A stretch of DNA of 64,000 bases. Source: Tamarix chinensis. Taxonomy: Eukaryota > Streptophyta > Magnoliopsida > Caryophyllales > Tamaricaceae. The notes beneath the pieces were generated by a model, which searched no databases, was not told the origin of the DNA, and saw only the letters and a list, made by a program, of their open reading frames with translations. This document shows, piece by piece, positions 35,277 through 47,077 of the stretch. The stretch spans positions 8,667,861-8,731,860 of the forward strand of contig CM060172.1 of the NCBI GenBank assembly GCA_030549775.1. Direction: 5' to 3'. Position 1 is the first letter of the stretch. Each line of letters starts with the position of its first letter. The position numbers and the translations under genes are program-made.

Positions 35277-36650
35277 TATAATTGTACCTCTTCAACATTA
35301 TGCTCCGTGAATGACTCATAGTAGGGTTTAAGCCTGCGACTGCTGAACTTGAATTCATTTCTCATCTTCTTGCTTCTGATCTATATGGCACCAAGAGGGA
35401 AAAACATGAGTAACAATAAACGGAACCACTCATATTTAACGCAACTTAACTGTGAATAAGTGAGGATGAGAATGGTAGAGTAACACTTATTATCCCATAA
35501 CAAATAACGTTTCATGAATCACCTTATCATGAAAAGCTTTTGTCATCTCTTTGTATACCCTAACATTTTCAAATGCATCATCTCTTATCTCTTCAAGATC
35601 ATAAATTTGTAGCTTCCTATGCATTCTAGTGGAATCTATACACATGTTTGGATTCTTCACAACCCACCATGCCTTATATTTTGGCTCCATAGGTAGATGA
35701 CATACTTTTCAATAAACAATCCAAAAGGGATACATGCCTATGGACATTTTCTAGGCAGTCCTATAAGTCCATAAGGCATCATCCTACCTTTGGTTCCAAT
35801 CCTTTCTATTTGGGCACACAATCCTTTCTAGTATCTTCTTGATTTCTCAATTAGAGACTTCTACTTTCCTGCTAGTTTGAAGGTGATATAGTGTAGAAAC
35901 TTTATGTGCAACCCATACTTTTGTAGTAAAGCTACATTGTCCAGTTGCAAAAGTGTGATCCCCCATCACTAATGAGCATTGTAGGCATACCAAACCTAGA
36001 AAAATGTGAGATTAGAGGAAAAATACAACTACTCAAGATTCATTAGTGCGGGTGGCAATTTCTTCCAACTATTTTGACACATAATACACAACTAGAAGAA
36101 TACATAGATATCCTTTATAAGATGAAAATGGACCCACAAAATAAAATCCCCACACATTAAAAATTTCTACAACTATATTAGAGGTTAAACGCATTTGATC
36201 TTTAGGACCAATATTACCTTATCTTTGGCATCAATCACATCTCATGCAATAAATATTAGCATCTTTAAATAGTGTAAGCCAAGAAAAGCTGGATTTAAAA
36301 ACCTTGAAGGTGGTCTTTTTAGAAATAAAGTGTCCACCACAATACAAAGTATGAAAATGTGATAAAATATGTTCAAATTCATAATCAATCACACATCTCC
36401 TCATTATAGCATCAGTACCAAATTTCAACAAGTAAGGGTCATCCCAAACATATTGATATGCCTATTTTCTAATCTTAGTTCTCAAAAAAGGTGGCATGTC
36501 AGTAATTAGCTTATTAGTAACAAGATAGTTCACAATATTAGTAAACCATGGTGTAATTACCTATATCCCAAAGAGCTACTCATTTGAGAAATTTTGAAGC
36601 AACAGTATAGGTTCATCATCTTAAATCATGAGGTTCAAATGATTAGATAC
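35277..36650 (-). pseudogene. pol: Athila-1 integrase
   Basis: N-terminal HHCC finger at 36231-36431: HILSHFHTLYCGGHF, FSWLTLFKDANIYCMRCD (His, His, Cys, Cys visible). Core 35700-36200 is frame-broken. C-terminus 35490-35690: LEEIRDDAFENVRVYKEMTK, AFHDKVI, then SRRLKPYYESFTEHN at 35290-35345 and a stop at 35277. These match Athila integrase closely. Stops in the core make it inactive. Confidence 0.86.
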
Positions 36651-36915
36651 TTGGTTCTTGCTCCCTTTCTTGTCCTTAATATCCACATCAAACTCTTGTA
36701 GCAAGAGAACCCATCTTAAAAACTAGAGATTTTCTTCCTTTTTATATAACAAAGTCTTCAACACTATATGATCTATAAAAATGACAAATTTAGTTTGAAG
36801 TAAATATGATATAAATTTTTTAAGAGCAATTACTACTTCTAATAGTTCTTACTCTATAGTGGAGTAATTCAACTAAGTGTCATTAAGATTCCTTGAAGTG
36901 TAATAGATGACATTC
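36650..36915 (-). pseudogene. pol: Athila-1 RNase H
   Basis: On the - strand: VIYYTSRNLNDT, LNYSTIE, LLEVVIALKKFISYLLQTK, FIDHIVLKTLL, LRWVLLLQEFDVDIKDKKGS. This covers the 'YASRTLNxAQxNYxTTEKE' start to the 'DLEIRDKKGxEN' end of Athila RNase H. The TDH catalytic site is now IDH. Two stops. The RT that should precede it is absent. Confidence 0.85.
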
Positions 36916-37630
36916 TTGACAATTTCCTTCTTAACTACTTTTCTCATAAAAGGATTAAGTCTGTATTTAGATTCTCTTGTTGCTTAGCTCCTTCTTCAAG
37001 AAGTATGTGGTGAACATACATGGTATTACTTATCCCTTTAATATCTGCTAACATCCATCCAATAACTTTTTGTGAGCTTTAAGAACTTCAAATAGCTTTC
37101 TTTGTTGCTCTTATGATAACTTTGAAGACATGATCACTATAAGGGTCTCATTATCTCCTAAGTATGTGTACTTTAAATGATCTAGTAATAGCTTTAGATC
37201 TAATGTAGGGCTTAAATCAAAGAAGGTATAGGCTTGTTAGTAGATAAAGGAACAAAAAAAAACAAGGGGATCCATACTAATATGGAGGGTTTGTCCCTAT
37301 ATGTGCCATGATATACGCAAGATGTGAGAAAATTATCATCTCTATCTCTTCCAAGAAATTATCTTCCCTCTTTTCATCCAATCTTAAGATTTTCATAAGA
37401 GTTTCTTCTAATGGATCAATTTTGTAAAAAGTATAACAAGAACGATCATCCATGGGCTACCATATGGCCTCAAAAATGTTGAAGCTTATGACTTCTACAT
37501 CAAACTACATAGTGAGAGAACCTATATGAAAGTCTATCTTTGTGAGAGAGATTCTCATGAAAGTCCTTCTAAAGAGCAATGAAATTATACTTTGGCTACT
37601 TTCATCCATATCCAAAACATATAATTCCAC
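36915..37630 (-). pseudogene. pol: Athila-1 protease-RT linker ending at an RT deletion
   Basis: The - strand reads LKLLLDHLKYTYLGDNETL, VIMSSKLS, KLFEVLKAHKKLLDGC, DIKG/LKG and finally RLNPFMRKVVKKEIVKN, the segment just before the RT core in Athila ('QRRLNPxMKEVVKKEILKLLDAG'). The next residues are already RNase H (VIYYTSRN). So the junction near 36912-36920 removes about 300 residues of RT, and the frame is kept. Confidence 0.85.
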
Positions 37631-38000
37631 CATAAATATAAGTGTACCAACCTACACAAGAACATCTTCTTTAAGCACTTTGGATAATATATTAGAACGA
37701 TCAGCAAGTTAATTGATAACATTATATTTCTTAAGCTCTCCTAAACATAAAGATGTAATAATAGAACATGGCATGACAGTAATAGATTCACCTAGGTATA
37801 GCATGTAATTTTCAAACCTATTACTACCAATTACACATGGAATAGAGAAGCTCCCAGGATCTTTACACTTAGGGGTTAGCTTCCTTTGTAAGATGATGGA
37901 CAATTTCTCACTTATACTAACCACTTCCTTATCATATAATCTCTTCATTGTGGTGCATAACTCCTTTAATAATTTTGCATATTTGGATACCTTCTTAATA
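37630..38000 (-). pseudogene. pol: Athila-1 aspartic protease
   Basis: Frame 37709-37948: KLSIILQRKLTPKCKDPGSF, IPCVIGSNRFEN, MLYLGESITVMP, SLCLGELKKYNVIN, followed after a stop by LADRSNILSKVLKEDVLVQV. Family active site 'LLDLGASVNLMP' is altered to YLGES, so the catalytic Asp is gone. Confidence 0.82.
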
Positions 38001-38479
38001 GCTTCTAGGAGTGGGGTCTTGATCTACACCTTCTTGAACATATCTAATATATCTTGATTACTCTCATACTTCTTTGATTTGGATAGCCTTATAGGAAAAG
38101 GAGCAATAGAAATAGGGTTAGTGATAGAAAAAATTGGAATGGCATAGGATTTACCATTCAAAGAACTCTCAAACTTTTGTTGAATAGTGGGTCAATTAAC
38201 CAATTACTATTTTTGCTCCTATTCTCTTTCTTTTACATGATCTCTCCTTCTTTTATCATGGGATCTTCTTCCAATTGCTCTAAATTCCCCTTGGTCTTGT
38301 TTAGAGAAATCTCACATGTTTTACCACTGTATTAGCTTACTCAAATTATTCTTTTAGATTGGGTATGTACTGCTTGGTAGTATCCCTGGATCATAAAATT
38401 GGTTTGGCTTAGTGAAAACTTATATACCATTTGACGCTCAATATTTAACACTCTCTTGTCTCAATTGGCTTTGTATCAG

Positions 38480-39665
38480 TTGATTCTATCCATTTGTCAA
38501 AAAACTCAAACATGTTGTCATAATTTTTAGTGGTTGTATCTTAAGGTTTAGAGGATATTCCTTGTGGTTTTTGATAAAAATCCATTTCCACTTGGTTGAA
38601 ACTTGGAGGATTAATAACATCATTATTATCTTTCCGATGGAAATTAGGATGGTTTTGCATACTTGGATGGTAAGTATTTGAAAATCTAATATCATTTTCT
38701 TATACATGATCCTCTCCTACAATTATTTATAGGCATTTATCATAAGGATTTCCTATTGCTGAACATACTCCACATGTAGTAACATCTCCGGTAGGTATGG
38801 CAATCTGTGAAATAAGAGTAGTGAGTTGGTTAATTTTATCATCAAATTGATTAACACCTGACTCATTTACTCTTTCATGGGTGGAGAGGCCATCATATTG
38901 TTTTGCGATAGAGGCTTGATTTTGTAATAAATCTTGAGATGAAGTGGGATCCTTATCTATGAAAGAACCACCACTATCTGCATCTAAAATGTTCCTCTCG
39001 AATTGAGTGAGTCCCTCGTAAAAGCATTGTAGCAAGTTATCTTCCTTACTCCCATGTTGTGGGCATTGTGATAGCAAGGCCTTGTACCTATTGTAGTAGG
39101 CATGGAATTATTCATTAAGCTCTTATTGGATCTTGGTGATCCTTTCCTCATCATCTTGACACATGAAGTAGGAAAATACTTATTCAAGAATGCAATACCC
39201 AAACTGTCCCGAGAGTAGATCTGCCTCGTTCGTAGCTTATAAAGCCAATCCTTAGGACCATTCACCAAGGTAAACAAAAATAATTTAAGCTTCAAGATTT
39301 GACTCTTTAAGGCATATGGAGACCCATACAAATTGAAACTCTCTTAGGAAATTGTTGGGATCTTCACTAGGGAGCTTATGGAAAATGGGAAATTGGTGAA
39401 GTAGCCTAGACTTGAGATTAAAATCTTTTTCCTTTCCAATAGTAGGCTCGAGATAGCTAATACGTATAGGGATTGCTTATGCTATATTTTGGGTTACAAC
39501 CTCTTGCAAACTCTTCTTGGTTGTCATGTGAGTGAAATAGATAGGCTCTTTTGTTGATGATGTGTTGTTATTTACCTCTTCTTCTAAGTTCAATGATGAT
39601 GAATAACTAAAAAGCCGATCTTTGGCTCTTGGTGCTGAAGGAGAACTAAAAATCCTTAACTTTCT
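38480..39665 (-). pseudogene. gag: Athila-1 Gag
   Basis: N-terminal part: LPSEDPNNFLREFQFVW near 39370. Capsid: LFTLVNGPKDWLYKL and FLNKYFPTSCVKMMRK (38984-39331); a frameshift near 39040-39075 leads to LLQCFYEGLTQFERNILDAD, SGGSFIDKDP (38727-39077). Zinc knuckle CGVCSAIGNPYDKC at 38740-38785 has Asn in place of the zinc-binding His. The tail (38486-38707) is Gln/Asn-rich in other frames. Typical Athila Gag, inactive. Confidence 0.86.
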
Positions 39666-39857
39666 AATTTCTCAAATGGATTTCTCTAATTCAAGATTCA
39701 CTAGTAAAATCTCTCCTTATATATTTCATCTTATATGCATTCACCAGACAATACCTAAAATAAGAAAAACACCATAACCGAGTATACCACACTAGATATA
39801 AAGAAAAACACACAAGACGCTAAAAGAATACGAGCAAAATAAAGGAAATGTTACCAA

Positions 39858-39875
39858 TCCCCTACAACGACACCA
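39858..39875 (-). other. Athila-1 primer binding site, tRNA-Asp type
   Basis: The - strand reads TGGTGTCGTTGTAGGGGA against TGGCGCCGTTGCCGGGGA: three C-to-T and one C-to-A change. Four bases from the LTR end. Confidence 0.88.
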
Positions 39876-39884
39876 AATTTGGTT

Positions 39885-40440
39885 TGGTCATATTATACAT
39901 GCAATTTAAACCCTTTTATAGTCAATTGTAGTATTAGTAAGTAAGGGTATCATTCTATACCGGAAATTTAGAGGAATTACCTTTATCTAGCTAGCTTACA
40001 AATAATAAAATAAATAAAAAACTCTAAATCACATAAAAACAAATAATAAGAAAAACGTAATTGTGGGGTTTTCAAATAGAAAATAATAAAATAAAACTAA
40101 ATAAAATAAAATAATAAAAATAATAGATGAATGCATATATGATGAATGTGCTAGGGAAATCAAAATCCACCATTAAACTAGGTTGAAATATAATAATAAT
40201 TTCTAATTCATCATTTAATCACAAAAAAGAGACTTACTAAGTTGTAAACAAAAAGCAATCCTATACACCTTATATTACTTTCATGAAATAATTAATATAA
40301 TAAAAAAGGCCAATAATAAATCATATTAAATGCTAGTAGTATAGTTGCTATAAGATACTCCTATGTTTAACTAGGTTTGAAGCATTAAGTATAAGTGGAA
40401 AGATGTAAGTCTAGGTACCCAAACTAATACCTCAAGCATT
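39885..40440 (+). repeat. Inverted repeat, left arm
   Basis: Pairs with 40531-41112 reversed. Shared stretches include CAATTGTAGTATT, AGTAAGGGTATCATTCTATA, GGTTTTCAAATAGAAA and ATTAAATGCTAGTAGTAT. Spacer 40441-40530. Confidence 0.88.
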
Positions 40441-40530
40441 TCTAGTTCTATTCCTTAAAATGCCAAACTAGTACACCCTTAGTAGAACATTTAGATACGT
40501 GTGGATCAAAGGAGATGAAAACAAATAAAC

Positions 40531-40955
40531 ATTCTTGAGGTACTAGTTTGGGTACTTAGATTGATATCCTTCTACTTGTTATTAATGATTTAAATCTAGT
40601 TAAATATAGGAGCCACTTGTTGCAATTATACTACTAGCATTTAATATGGTTTAATATTGAAGCTTTATCTTATTAATAATTTTAGGTAAGTAATACAAGG
40701 TGTATATACCTCCTTTTCGCGTACAACTTGGTCAGTCTCTTTCTAGTGATTAAAAGATGACTTAGAACTTATTATTATATTTTGATCTAGTTTATTAGTG
40801 GATTTATTTTTCTATCACATTCATCATATTTGCACTCATCTATTATTTTTATATTTTATTTTATTTACTATGTTTATTACTTTCTATTTGAAAACCCCCA
40901 TAATTTTTTATTATTATTATTTATTTTTGTATGATTTATAATTTTTATAATTATA

Positions 40956-40988
<33 letters not shown>

Positions 40989-41112
40989 TGTGAGTTAGCT
41001 AAATAAAGGTAAGCCCTCTCAATCCCTAGTATAGAATGATACCCTTACTTAACAATACTACAATTGACTATAAGAGGGTTTAAAGTACATATCAATTAGG
41101 GCCACACCAATT
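40531..41112 (-). repeat. Inverted repeat, right arm
   Basis: Reverse complement of the left arm with scattered substitutions and an expanded (ATT)n run at 40952-40988. It ends with the LTR terminus GGGCCACACCA, so the arm includes a true LTR end. Confidence 0.88.
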
Positions 41113-41434
41113 TTTGCACTGGTCTCCCCCCTTCTATTGGGCCTTTAGACTAGTCTATCATTAGGCTTTTGGGTTATTAGTCCAAAGGACCCAAAACCCC
41201 TAATTTTTTTATTTTCCTTATTTTATTTTACCTGTAAAATAACATTAGAAGAATTAATAAATAATCTTATACTTTAAACCCATTCCTTTTATATCATTTT
41301 AGCTCAAATTATAAAATATATTACAGTATTATCACTTAAGCACAAACTTTTAATTATTCTTTTATATTGCTCAGATTAATAAAGATAAAAAACTAAGATT
41401 AAAGGGGTATAAAATATGTCAAAATATGTATTCA

Positions 41435-41952
41435 TAAAATTCTAATGCATTAGCATTATTTATAACCTTTCTTAAGCTTTTAAATAATCCATACGCTTTT
41501 GGCATTAGTTTATTTTTCCTTAATTTTTGCAATCTCTCTTACCATATCAAGTCTCTTGGTGTAAATAATTTTGTAATTCTATTTTTGTTTGCTTGGGTTT
41601 AGTATTTGGTATTAAATTTATATATATTATTCTTAATTTGTTCGTGAAGTTTCTTAAAGAATTCAATTCTTTCTTTAGCATCATAGTTCACAATATTACC
41701 TTTCTTTAATAACAATATATCAATTGGAAAATAATGATTAACTCCATCAACAACTTCAAAGGGACTTAATTAAGTTGTACTCGAATGACTCCTACTATAT
41801 GAAAATTAAGCATATGCAAGTTTTATATCCCAATCTTTTGTACTCTTATTAACTAATCCTCATAGTAAAGTTCTCAATGTACTATTAGTCACTTTGATTT
41901 GACCATGCTTTGTGGATGATGAGATGTACTAAACAATGATTTAGAACCTAAC
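41435..41952 (-). pseudogene. pol: E3 integrase, second piece from the end
   Basis: On the - strand: LFSTSHHPQSMVKSK (family 'LLFSTTCHPQTDGQTEV'), TLRTLL, KDWDIKLAYA, SPFEVVDGVNHYFPIDILLL, RIEFFKKLHEQIKNN, LFTPRDLIW and LRKNKLMPKAYGLFKSL. The piece starts at the LTR-a insertion and runs to the Athila-1 insertion (NNANALEF). Several stops and shifts. It joins 47086-47471 upstream and 30304-30413 downstream. Confidence 0.85.
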
Positions 41953-42259
41953 TATAATCCCCCAAAAAATTAGAAAACCTATAATTTAATAAATAGCTTT
42001 TATTTCAAACAAATTAGCTTTTAAAAATTATTTAGTTTAATTATTTTATGGATTTTTTAGTATATAAATTCGGATAGGAATATTTGATAAATTAAAACAA
42101 ATATTTTGTTATTTGATCATACTCTTTTTAAATAACTTTTACCAAACCAATATTTTGCTAAAATTATCCTTTTTAAGCCCATATATTTAACTGTATTAAA
42201 TTAAATTATTAAATAAATTTATTATTAAAAATATTAAATCCTATTATTTTATAAATTAA

Positions 42260-43540
42260 ATTATTTTAAGTTCTCCCATTTTCCCATTTTCCTTTTTCTT
42301 TTTTTCTTCCCTTCTCCTTTTTTTCTACTTTTTCCTCCTTTTTTCTCCTCCTTTGGGCAGCCCGCACCCGGCCTGTTCCCCCCCTCCCTACGAGCCTGGG
42401 CCACAGGCCCGTTTTGTCCCTCCCCTCTTCTCCTTCTCCCATGCACGACGCAACCCAGCCCAATCGTTCTTTATTTTCTTTTTCCCAGACAGGACCAGCC
42501 GATCTTTTCTCCCCTACACCAACCGGTCTGCTCCCCCCTCCTTCCTTTATTTCTTCTCCTTGCTCGTGCCCAACTAGTTGCTTCTTCGACTCCATGTCTG
42601 CCACCACCGAGCTGCCCTGGAGCTTCCCCCACCTGCCACCGCACCTGCTGTCTCTTCCTCTCTCTCTCCCCCATCATTTTCTTTCCTATTTCAAACCAAA
42701 CTAATCCCTACATCCCTAGCCCGCATGCTCTTTTCCTTTCCTTCGTCTTCCCTCCCCTCTCCCTGCCAACCGACCACCCCTGGCACCCTACTACAGCCCC
42801 GACTGGCCACCTACTCCCCCTGTCTTGCCCTCTTCTTTTTCTTACCCTCACCAGCCCTTCGTGCCCCATATTTTTTAGCCTTCTTCTCCTTCCCAGAACT
42901 CCTCCTCTCATTTTCTTCTCCTCCCATTTTTCCCATTTTTTGCACCACCGCCACCCTCTTCCACTTACACTGCTGCAATGAACCCCCTGTGTCGCCTTCT
43001 TCCACCACCTGCTACTGCCCTGCACCATCACACCACCCCCTTGAGCCCATGCACTTCCTCATTCTCCCCCTCTTCTTTTCCTCCCCACTTTTCTCCCTTA
43101 TCGGTAGGCCACCTGCAACCACCCTGTTCGCCATCGTCTGGCCACCTCTGTCGCCACTCAAACCACCAATCCACACCCTGCAACCTCCTCTACCACCCCC
43201 ATACCTTCTTTGGCCGAAACAAGCCCCCTCATCCTTCCATTTTTCCCTTCCCTTTTCCTTCCTTTTTAGCTCGGTCCACCCCGATGGCCCCCTTTGTTGC
43301 CTTGCCGCCGCCGTCTCTGCCACCCTTGACCGCCAACAACCCATCCCCAGCTTCCACCTACACCCCCTCTTCACTCCTGTACCCTTCCCTTTCCTCCAAT
43401 CTTCCCCTATCTACCTCCTTTCCTAGCCTAAAGACCCCAAACCAAACCATCTCCCCCTCCCTTCTACCTCACCACCTTCAAACCCTTTCTCCCCACTGTA
43501 CTCTGCATGTGGCTCACGTTGTTCATGCAGCGTGAGCTCC
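42260..43540 (+). repeat. Pyrimidine-rich GC island in LTR-a
   Basis: C and T dominate the + strand and GC is far above the surroundings. Long open frames exist in all + frames (the longest, 282 codons at 42578-43426) because TAA, TAG and TGA all need purines; the predicted peptides are Pro/Ser/Leu low complexity. LTR-b has the matching purine-rich zone on the opposite strand (51270-52450). It lies in U3 and may contain the promoter; that is inference. Confidence 0.7.
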
Positions 43541-44159
43541 ACATTGATTTGGAATTTATTTGTTTAAATCTTTGAGGTATATTAATAGTTAAGTAAGGTG
43601 TATTATTATTAATTAAGTTCTTATAAAGTTTTATCCTTTTAATTTCCTACTTCTAATATAATAATTATTGATATTATTTTTAGGTGTTTAGTTGCTAATT
43701 AAAGCTTGAACCTTTAACCGGGATACTGGTAAGGTTCAATTTTTGCGGAATTAAGTTAATTGTTAAACCCCACTTAAACGCATGAAAAAACGTATGCTAG
43801 CATATGAGGGATTTTAGTATGATTTTACGTATGTTATGTGTTTCCTAGTATGATATATATGATTTTTTTATATTGATTGATAAAAAGAAAAGCATGCTAG
43901 ATTTTGTGCCATGTGTAGAGATGATACTTAAGGAAGGAGTTTGATTATTGATGGAAATGTTAAATACTTGTCTATGATGTATTATGTCATTAATGCATGA
44001 ATAATATTATTATGAGTCTAAGGGTATTTTAGTAATATGCTTATGTAAGTATGTAATCTAATATATGTATTTGCTAATGAGTATTATATTGAATAATGAC
44101 AAGTTGGTGGAGTTAGATGATAAGAATGAAGTACTAATATTAGTATATTATGTAGTGGT

Positions 44160-45370
44160 GGTAAATTCATAAAAGTGGTGTAATAAAGGGGTAAATGGTA
44201 ATTTTATAAGTGAAAGAGTATTTTGGAAATTTTGGAGTAAAAGGGTAAAACGTTAATTTTTGTAAGTAAAATGGCATTTTCATAATTCTAGAAGAAAAGG
44301 GCAAAACAGTTATTTTATAAGTAAAATGGTATTTTAGTAATTTTAAAAGAAAAGGGTGAAATGATAATTTTATGAGTAAAAGGATAAAATTGTAAGTTGT
44401 AAGAAAAAGGGGTATTATGGTAACTTTGGAGGCAAAAGGGCAATATGGTAATTTTATGATTAAATGGCAAAATCGTAATTTTATAAGTAAAGGGGTTATT
44501 ATGGTAATTTTAGAGATAAGGGATAAAATGGAAATTTTAGAAGAGAAGGGCAAAATGGTAATTAGAAAGAAAGGGGTAGAATAGTAATTTTGGATGCAAA
44601 GGGTATTATGGTAATTTGCAAGGAAAAGGGTAATATGGTAAATTTGGATGTAAATGGGGTAAAATGGTAATTTTTATAAATAAAAGGATATTATGGTAAA
44701 TGAAAAGTAAGGGATAGAAGGATAATTTTGTAAATAAAAGGATGTTTATGGCAAACTTGGGAGTAAGGGGTAACTTGGTAATTATAAAAACAACAAAGGG
44801 TAATTTGGTAATTAAATTATGATTATAGAAGGGCAACATAATATTTATAAAAATGGAGAAGGGTAAATTGGTAATTATAAATATGGAAAAGGTCAAATCG
44901 GTAATTATGATAATGGAAAAAGGGAAATTTAGTAATTTAACCGACTAAAGGGTAAATTGGTAATTATTTAACCAACTAAAGAGATAATTCGGTAATTATG
45001 ATAATGAAGAAGGGAAATTTGGTAATTTAATTGACTAAAGGGTAAATTGGTAATTATTTAACCAACTAAAGGGGGAAATTGGTAATCATAATAATGAAGG
45101 AGGGTACTTTGATAATTTATCCAACTTAATGGCAATTTAGTAAATATAACAAAGGAGAAGGGTAAATCGGTAATCTAACCAACCAAATGGGAAATATGAT
45201 AACTGTAGCAATTATGAGGGGTGAATGGTGATCTAAAAAGCGTAGGAGATAACTTGGTAACCTAAATTGAATAAGGGGCAATTTGGTAATTATGCAACCT
45301 GAAGGGTAATAGGGTAAGTTGTCAAGTAAGGAAGGGATGACTTAGTAATTATATAAGTAAGGGGTTAAAT
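44160..45370 (+). repeat. Degenerate short-unit tandem array in LTR-a
   Basis: About two dozen repeats, 30-50 bp apart, around the core AAGGGTAAAATGGTAATTTT (variants AAGGGCAAAATGGTAATT, AAGGGTAAATTGGTAATTAT). Unit length varies, so it is a variable minisatellite. Confidence 0.85.
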
Positions 45371-45846
45371 AAGTAATTTATACCTAACATGTCGTTGTGA
45401 TTGTGGAATTTCATAATATGATTCAAATAATGCTGATTAGCAAGGTAAGAGTATTTGATAATTAGTAAGTATCACGAGAACGAATCCAAATTCAGAATTA
45501 GATGAGATTATGATGGCCTTAATGATTTCTTTGTGTATTCTTGGATAACCGTCTGAATAAGAAATGACTAATGATATCAGAACGATTGAAAGTGAATAAG
45601 TATCTGATTATTGTGCTTTTCATGATCACTTTAATTAAGACACTAATACTTAAAGTGAAAGACCTCGAGATAGGGAACGATGGCTCTTTAGGGGTCGCTA
45701 ACCTAAAGACGTGGTTTAGCCCACGATTATTCTGGTATTTGCGGGTGTGCCTTTGTGCCCTAGTCAGGCCCTATATCTTACTCTATCTAGCTCTACGGAC
45801 CTATTTAGGGGTATGCATACTTATAGATTAGGTGTCCTTGTCGGTA

Positions 45847-45968
45847 GGGTACTGAGTAGCTTTATGCACCAGTACGACCAGGGTACCTTTGCGTCCCTGG
45901 GTTTGTGGTTGAAGGGTATTGTGTAGCTTGTATGGTCCGGTACGACTGGTGTACCTTTGTGTCCCAGG
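45847..45968 (+). repeat. Tandem duplication, about 68-bp unit
   Basis: Two copies, each with GTAGCTT then GTACGAC(C/T) and GTACCTTTG(C/T)GTCCC: 45847-45901 and 45915-45968. LTR-b has the same pair at 48725-48850 and LTR-d a decayed one near 10740-10860. Confidence 0.75.
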
Positions 45969-46069
45969 TTTTTGATCTCCCGTCTGATGATTAAAGAAAG
46001 GAAAAAAAACACTAATTACAAAAGTGAAAGATTAATGAGCCGAGCCCAGTTGACTTATGATATTGAGTA

Positions 46070-46430
46070 CCGATCCACCAGTTATAATAGTGGCCCAAGA
46101 GCGTGTTTCCCTGGCAGATGATATTGATTATCGGTCCACCGGATATAATAGTGGCCTAGGAACGTTTTTTCCTGGATGATGATTATATGTATTCCGGTCC
46201 ACCGGCTGAAATAGTGGGGGTCCCGAGCTTAATAAAACAAGCATTGGATGTGAATAAATTATGGAAAGATATTAATCACTTATAGTGGAATACCTTATGA
46301 GTCGGGCCTAGACCGATCCACCGGTGAATAATAGTGGCCAGGAGCATTTTTCCCTGGAGACCGATCCACCGGCAATAATAGTGGTCAGGAGCGTTCTGCC
46401 CTGTATGTATTTCGGTCCACCAACTATAAT
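46070..46430 (+). repeat. GGTCCACCGG-TATAATAGTGG repeats in LTR-a
   Basis: About six units of the form C(G/C)GTCCACCGGYTATAATAGTGG followed by AGGAGCGTTTTTCCCTGG, at roughly 46071, 46131, 46197, 46313, 46367 and 46412. Each unit has CCAC...GTGG half sites that could pair. LTR-b carries the same units at 48340-48610. Confidence 0.85.
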
Positions 46431-46999
46431 AGTGGGGTTCCCACACTCACTTGGATATAACCAGAGAGATGATTGAATAATGATGAACTAATGGCTTAAG
46501 GCCCAAAAATATCGATCGTACTTTATAACTCGTTGATATGTGACAGCCTTGTTATATATGTGATTATTATGTATGCACCTCTCATTACATATGTATATAG
46601 CTTGCATTATGTGTTGCATTGCGGGCCAGTTTTTAAGTGTGATATAAAAGGGTTACTCACTACTATAGTACTGAAGGGTTCCACTCGTGGGGCCCCTACC
46701 TATTCAATGGGCAATATCCCTTGCAGGTCTTTTCAGGTGCTACTCAAGTGGGTAACGGGAAAGAGAGTAAGGAATTATTGGGAACCGTTAGGGTTTTTCT
46801 CCTTCTCTTTTAAATTCCTAGTTTTAATGTTAATGTAACCACCACTGGTGGATTTTATTCTTGTAAATGATTTGATACGCTACTCTGATTTAAGTATGTT
46901 AAATTTCTTGTAGATGGTATTTCATTTTTTTTTAGCCTTAGCACTTGGTACTGGAACGGTATGAGTGAACCGGTCTGGTGCTAAGTGTGGCGGTAATAT

Positions 47000-47077
47000 C
47001 CCCAAAATTCACAGTTTGTTATTTTGCTTCCACTAATCTTTTATTAAAATGAAATTTTTCAGAAGTGAATTTTGGGG
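47000..47077. repeat. Terminal inverted repeat at the U5 end of LTR-a
   Basis: CCCCAAAATTCAC at 47000-47012 is the exact reverse complement of GTGAATTTTGGGG at 47065-47077, with pairing extending outward with mismatches (GGTAATAT against GCGTTAC). The loop is 52 bases. Confidence 0.9.

Larger units (their letters stand above)
30414..41434 (-). mobile_element. Athila-1: Athila-type element inserted in E3 integrase
   Basis: LTRs 30414-32255 (3') and 39880-41434 (5', altered), primer site 39858-39875, and - strand gag, protease, RNase H and integrase. The RT domain is deleted. A solo LTR (33394-34384) sits in the 3' non-coding part. No clean target duplication: both outer flanks contain TAAAATTC but at differing distance from the LTR ends. 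Confidence 0.88.
39880..41434 (-). repeat. Athila-1 5' LTR with internal inverted duplication
   Basis: 39880-40440 matches the left third of the 3' LTR and 41120-41434 its right third (AGTCCAAAGGACCCAAAACC at 41180). The middle third is replaced by 40531-41112, which is the inverted copy of 39885-40440. The pyrimidine-rich middle seen in the 3' LTR is missing. Confidence 0.85.

Noticed and set aside
30397..41442. TAAAATTC at both outer edges of Athila-1 as a target duplication
   Set aside because: It abuts the LTR at the right end but lies ten bases from the best LTR start at the left end; the integrase frame places part of it in host sequence. Left open, not claimed.
42578..43426. 282-codon open frame (+) in LTR-a as a protein gene
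   Set aside because: All + frames are open here because the strand is pyrimidine-rich; the peptide is low complexity and not preserved as a frame in LTR-b.
44167..44896. Open frames on the - strand (128 and 96 codons) over the LTR-a array
   Set aside because: They are translations of the tandem repeat itself.
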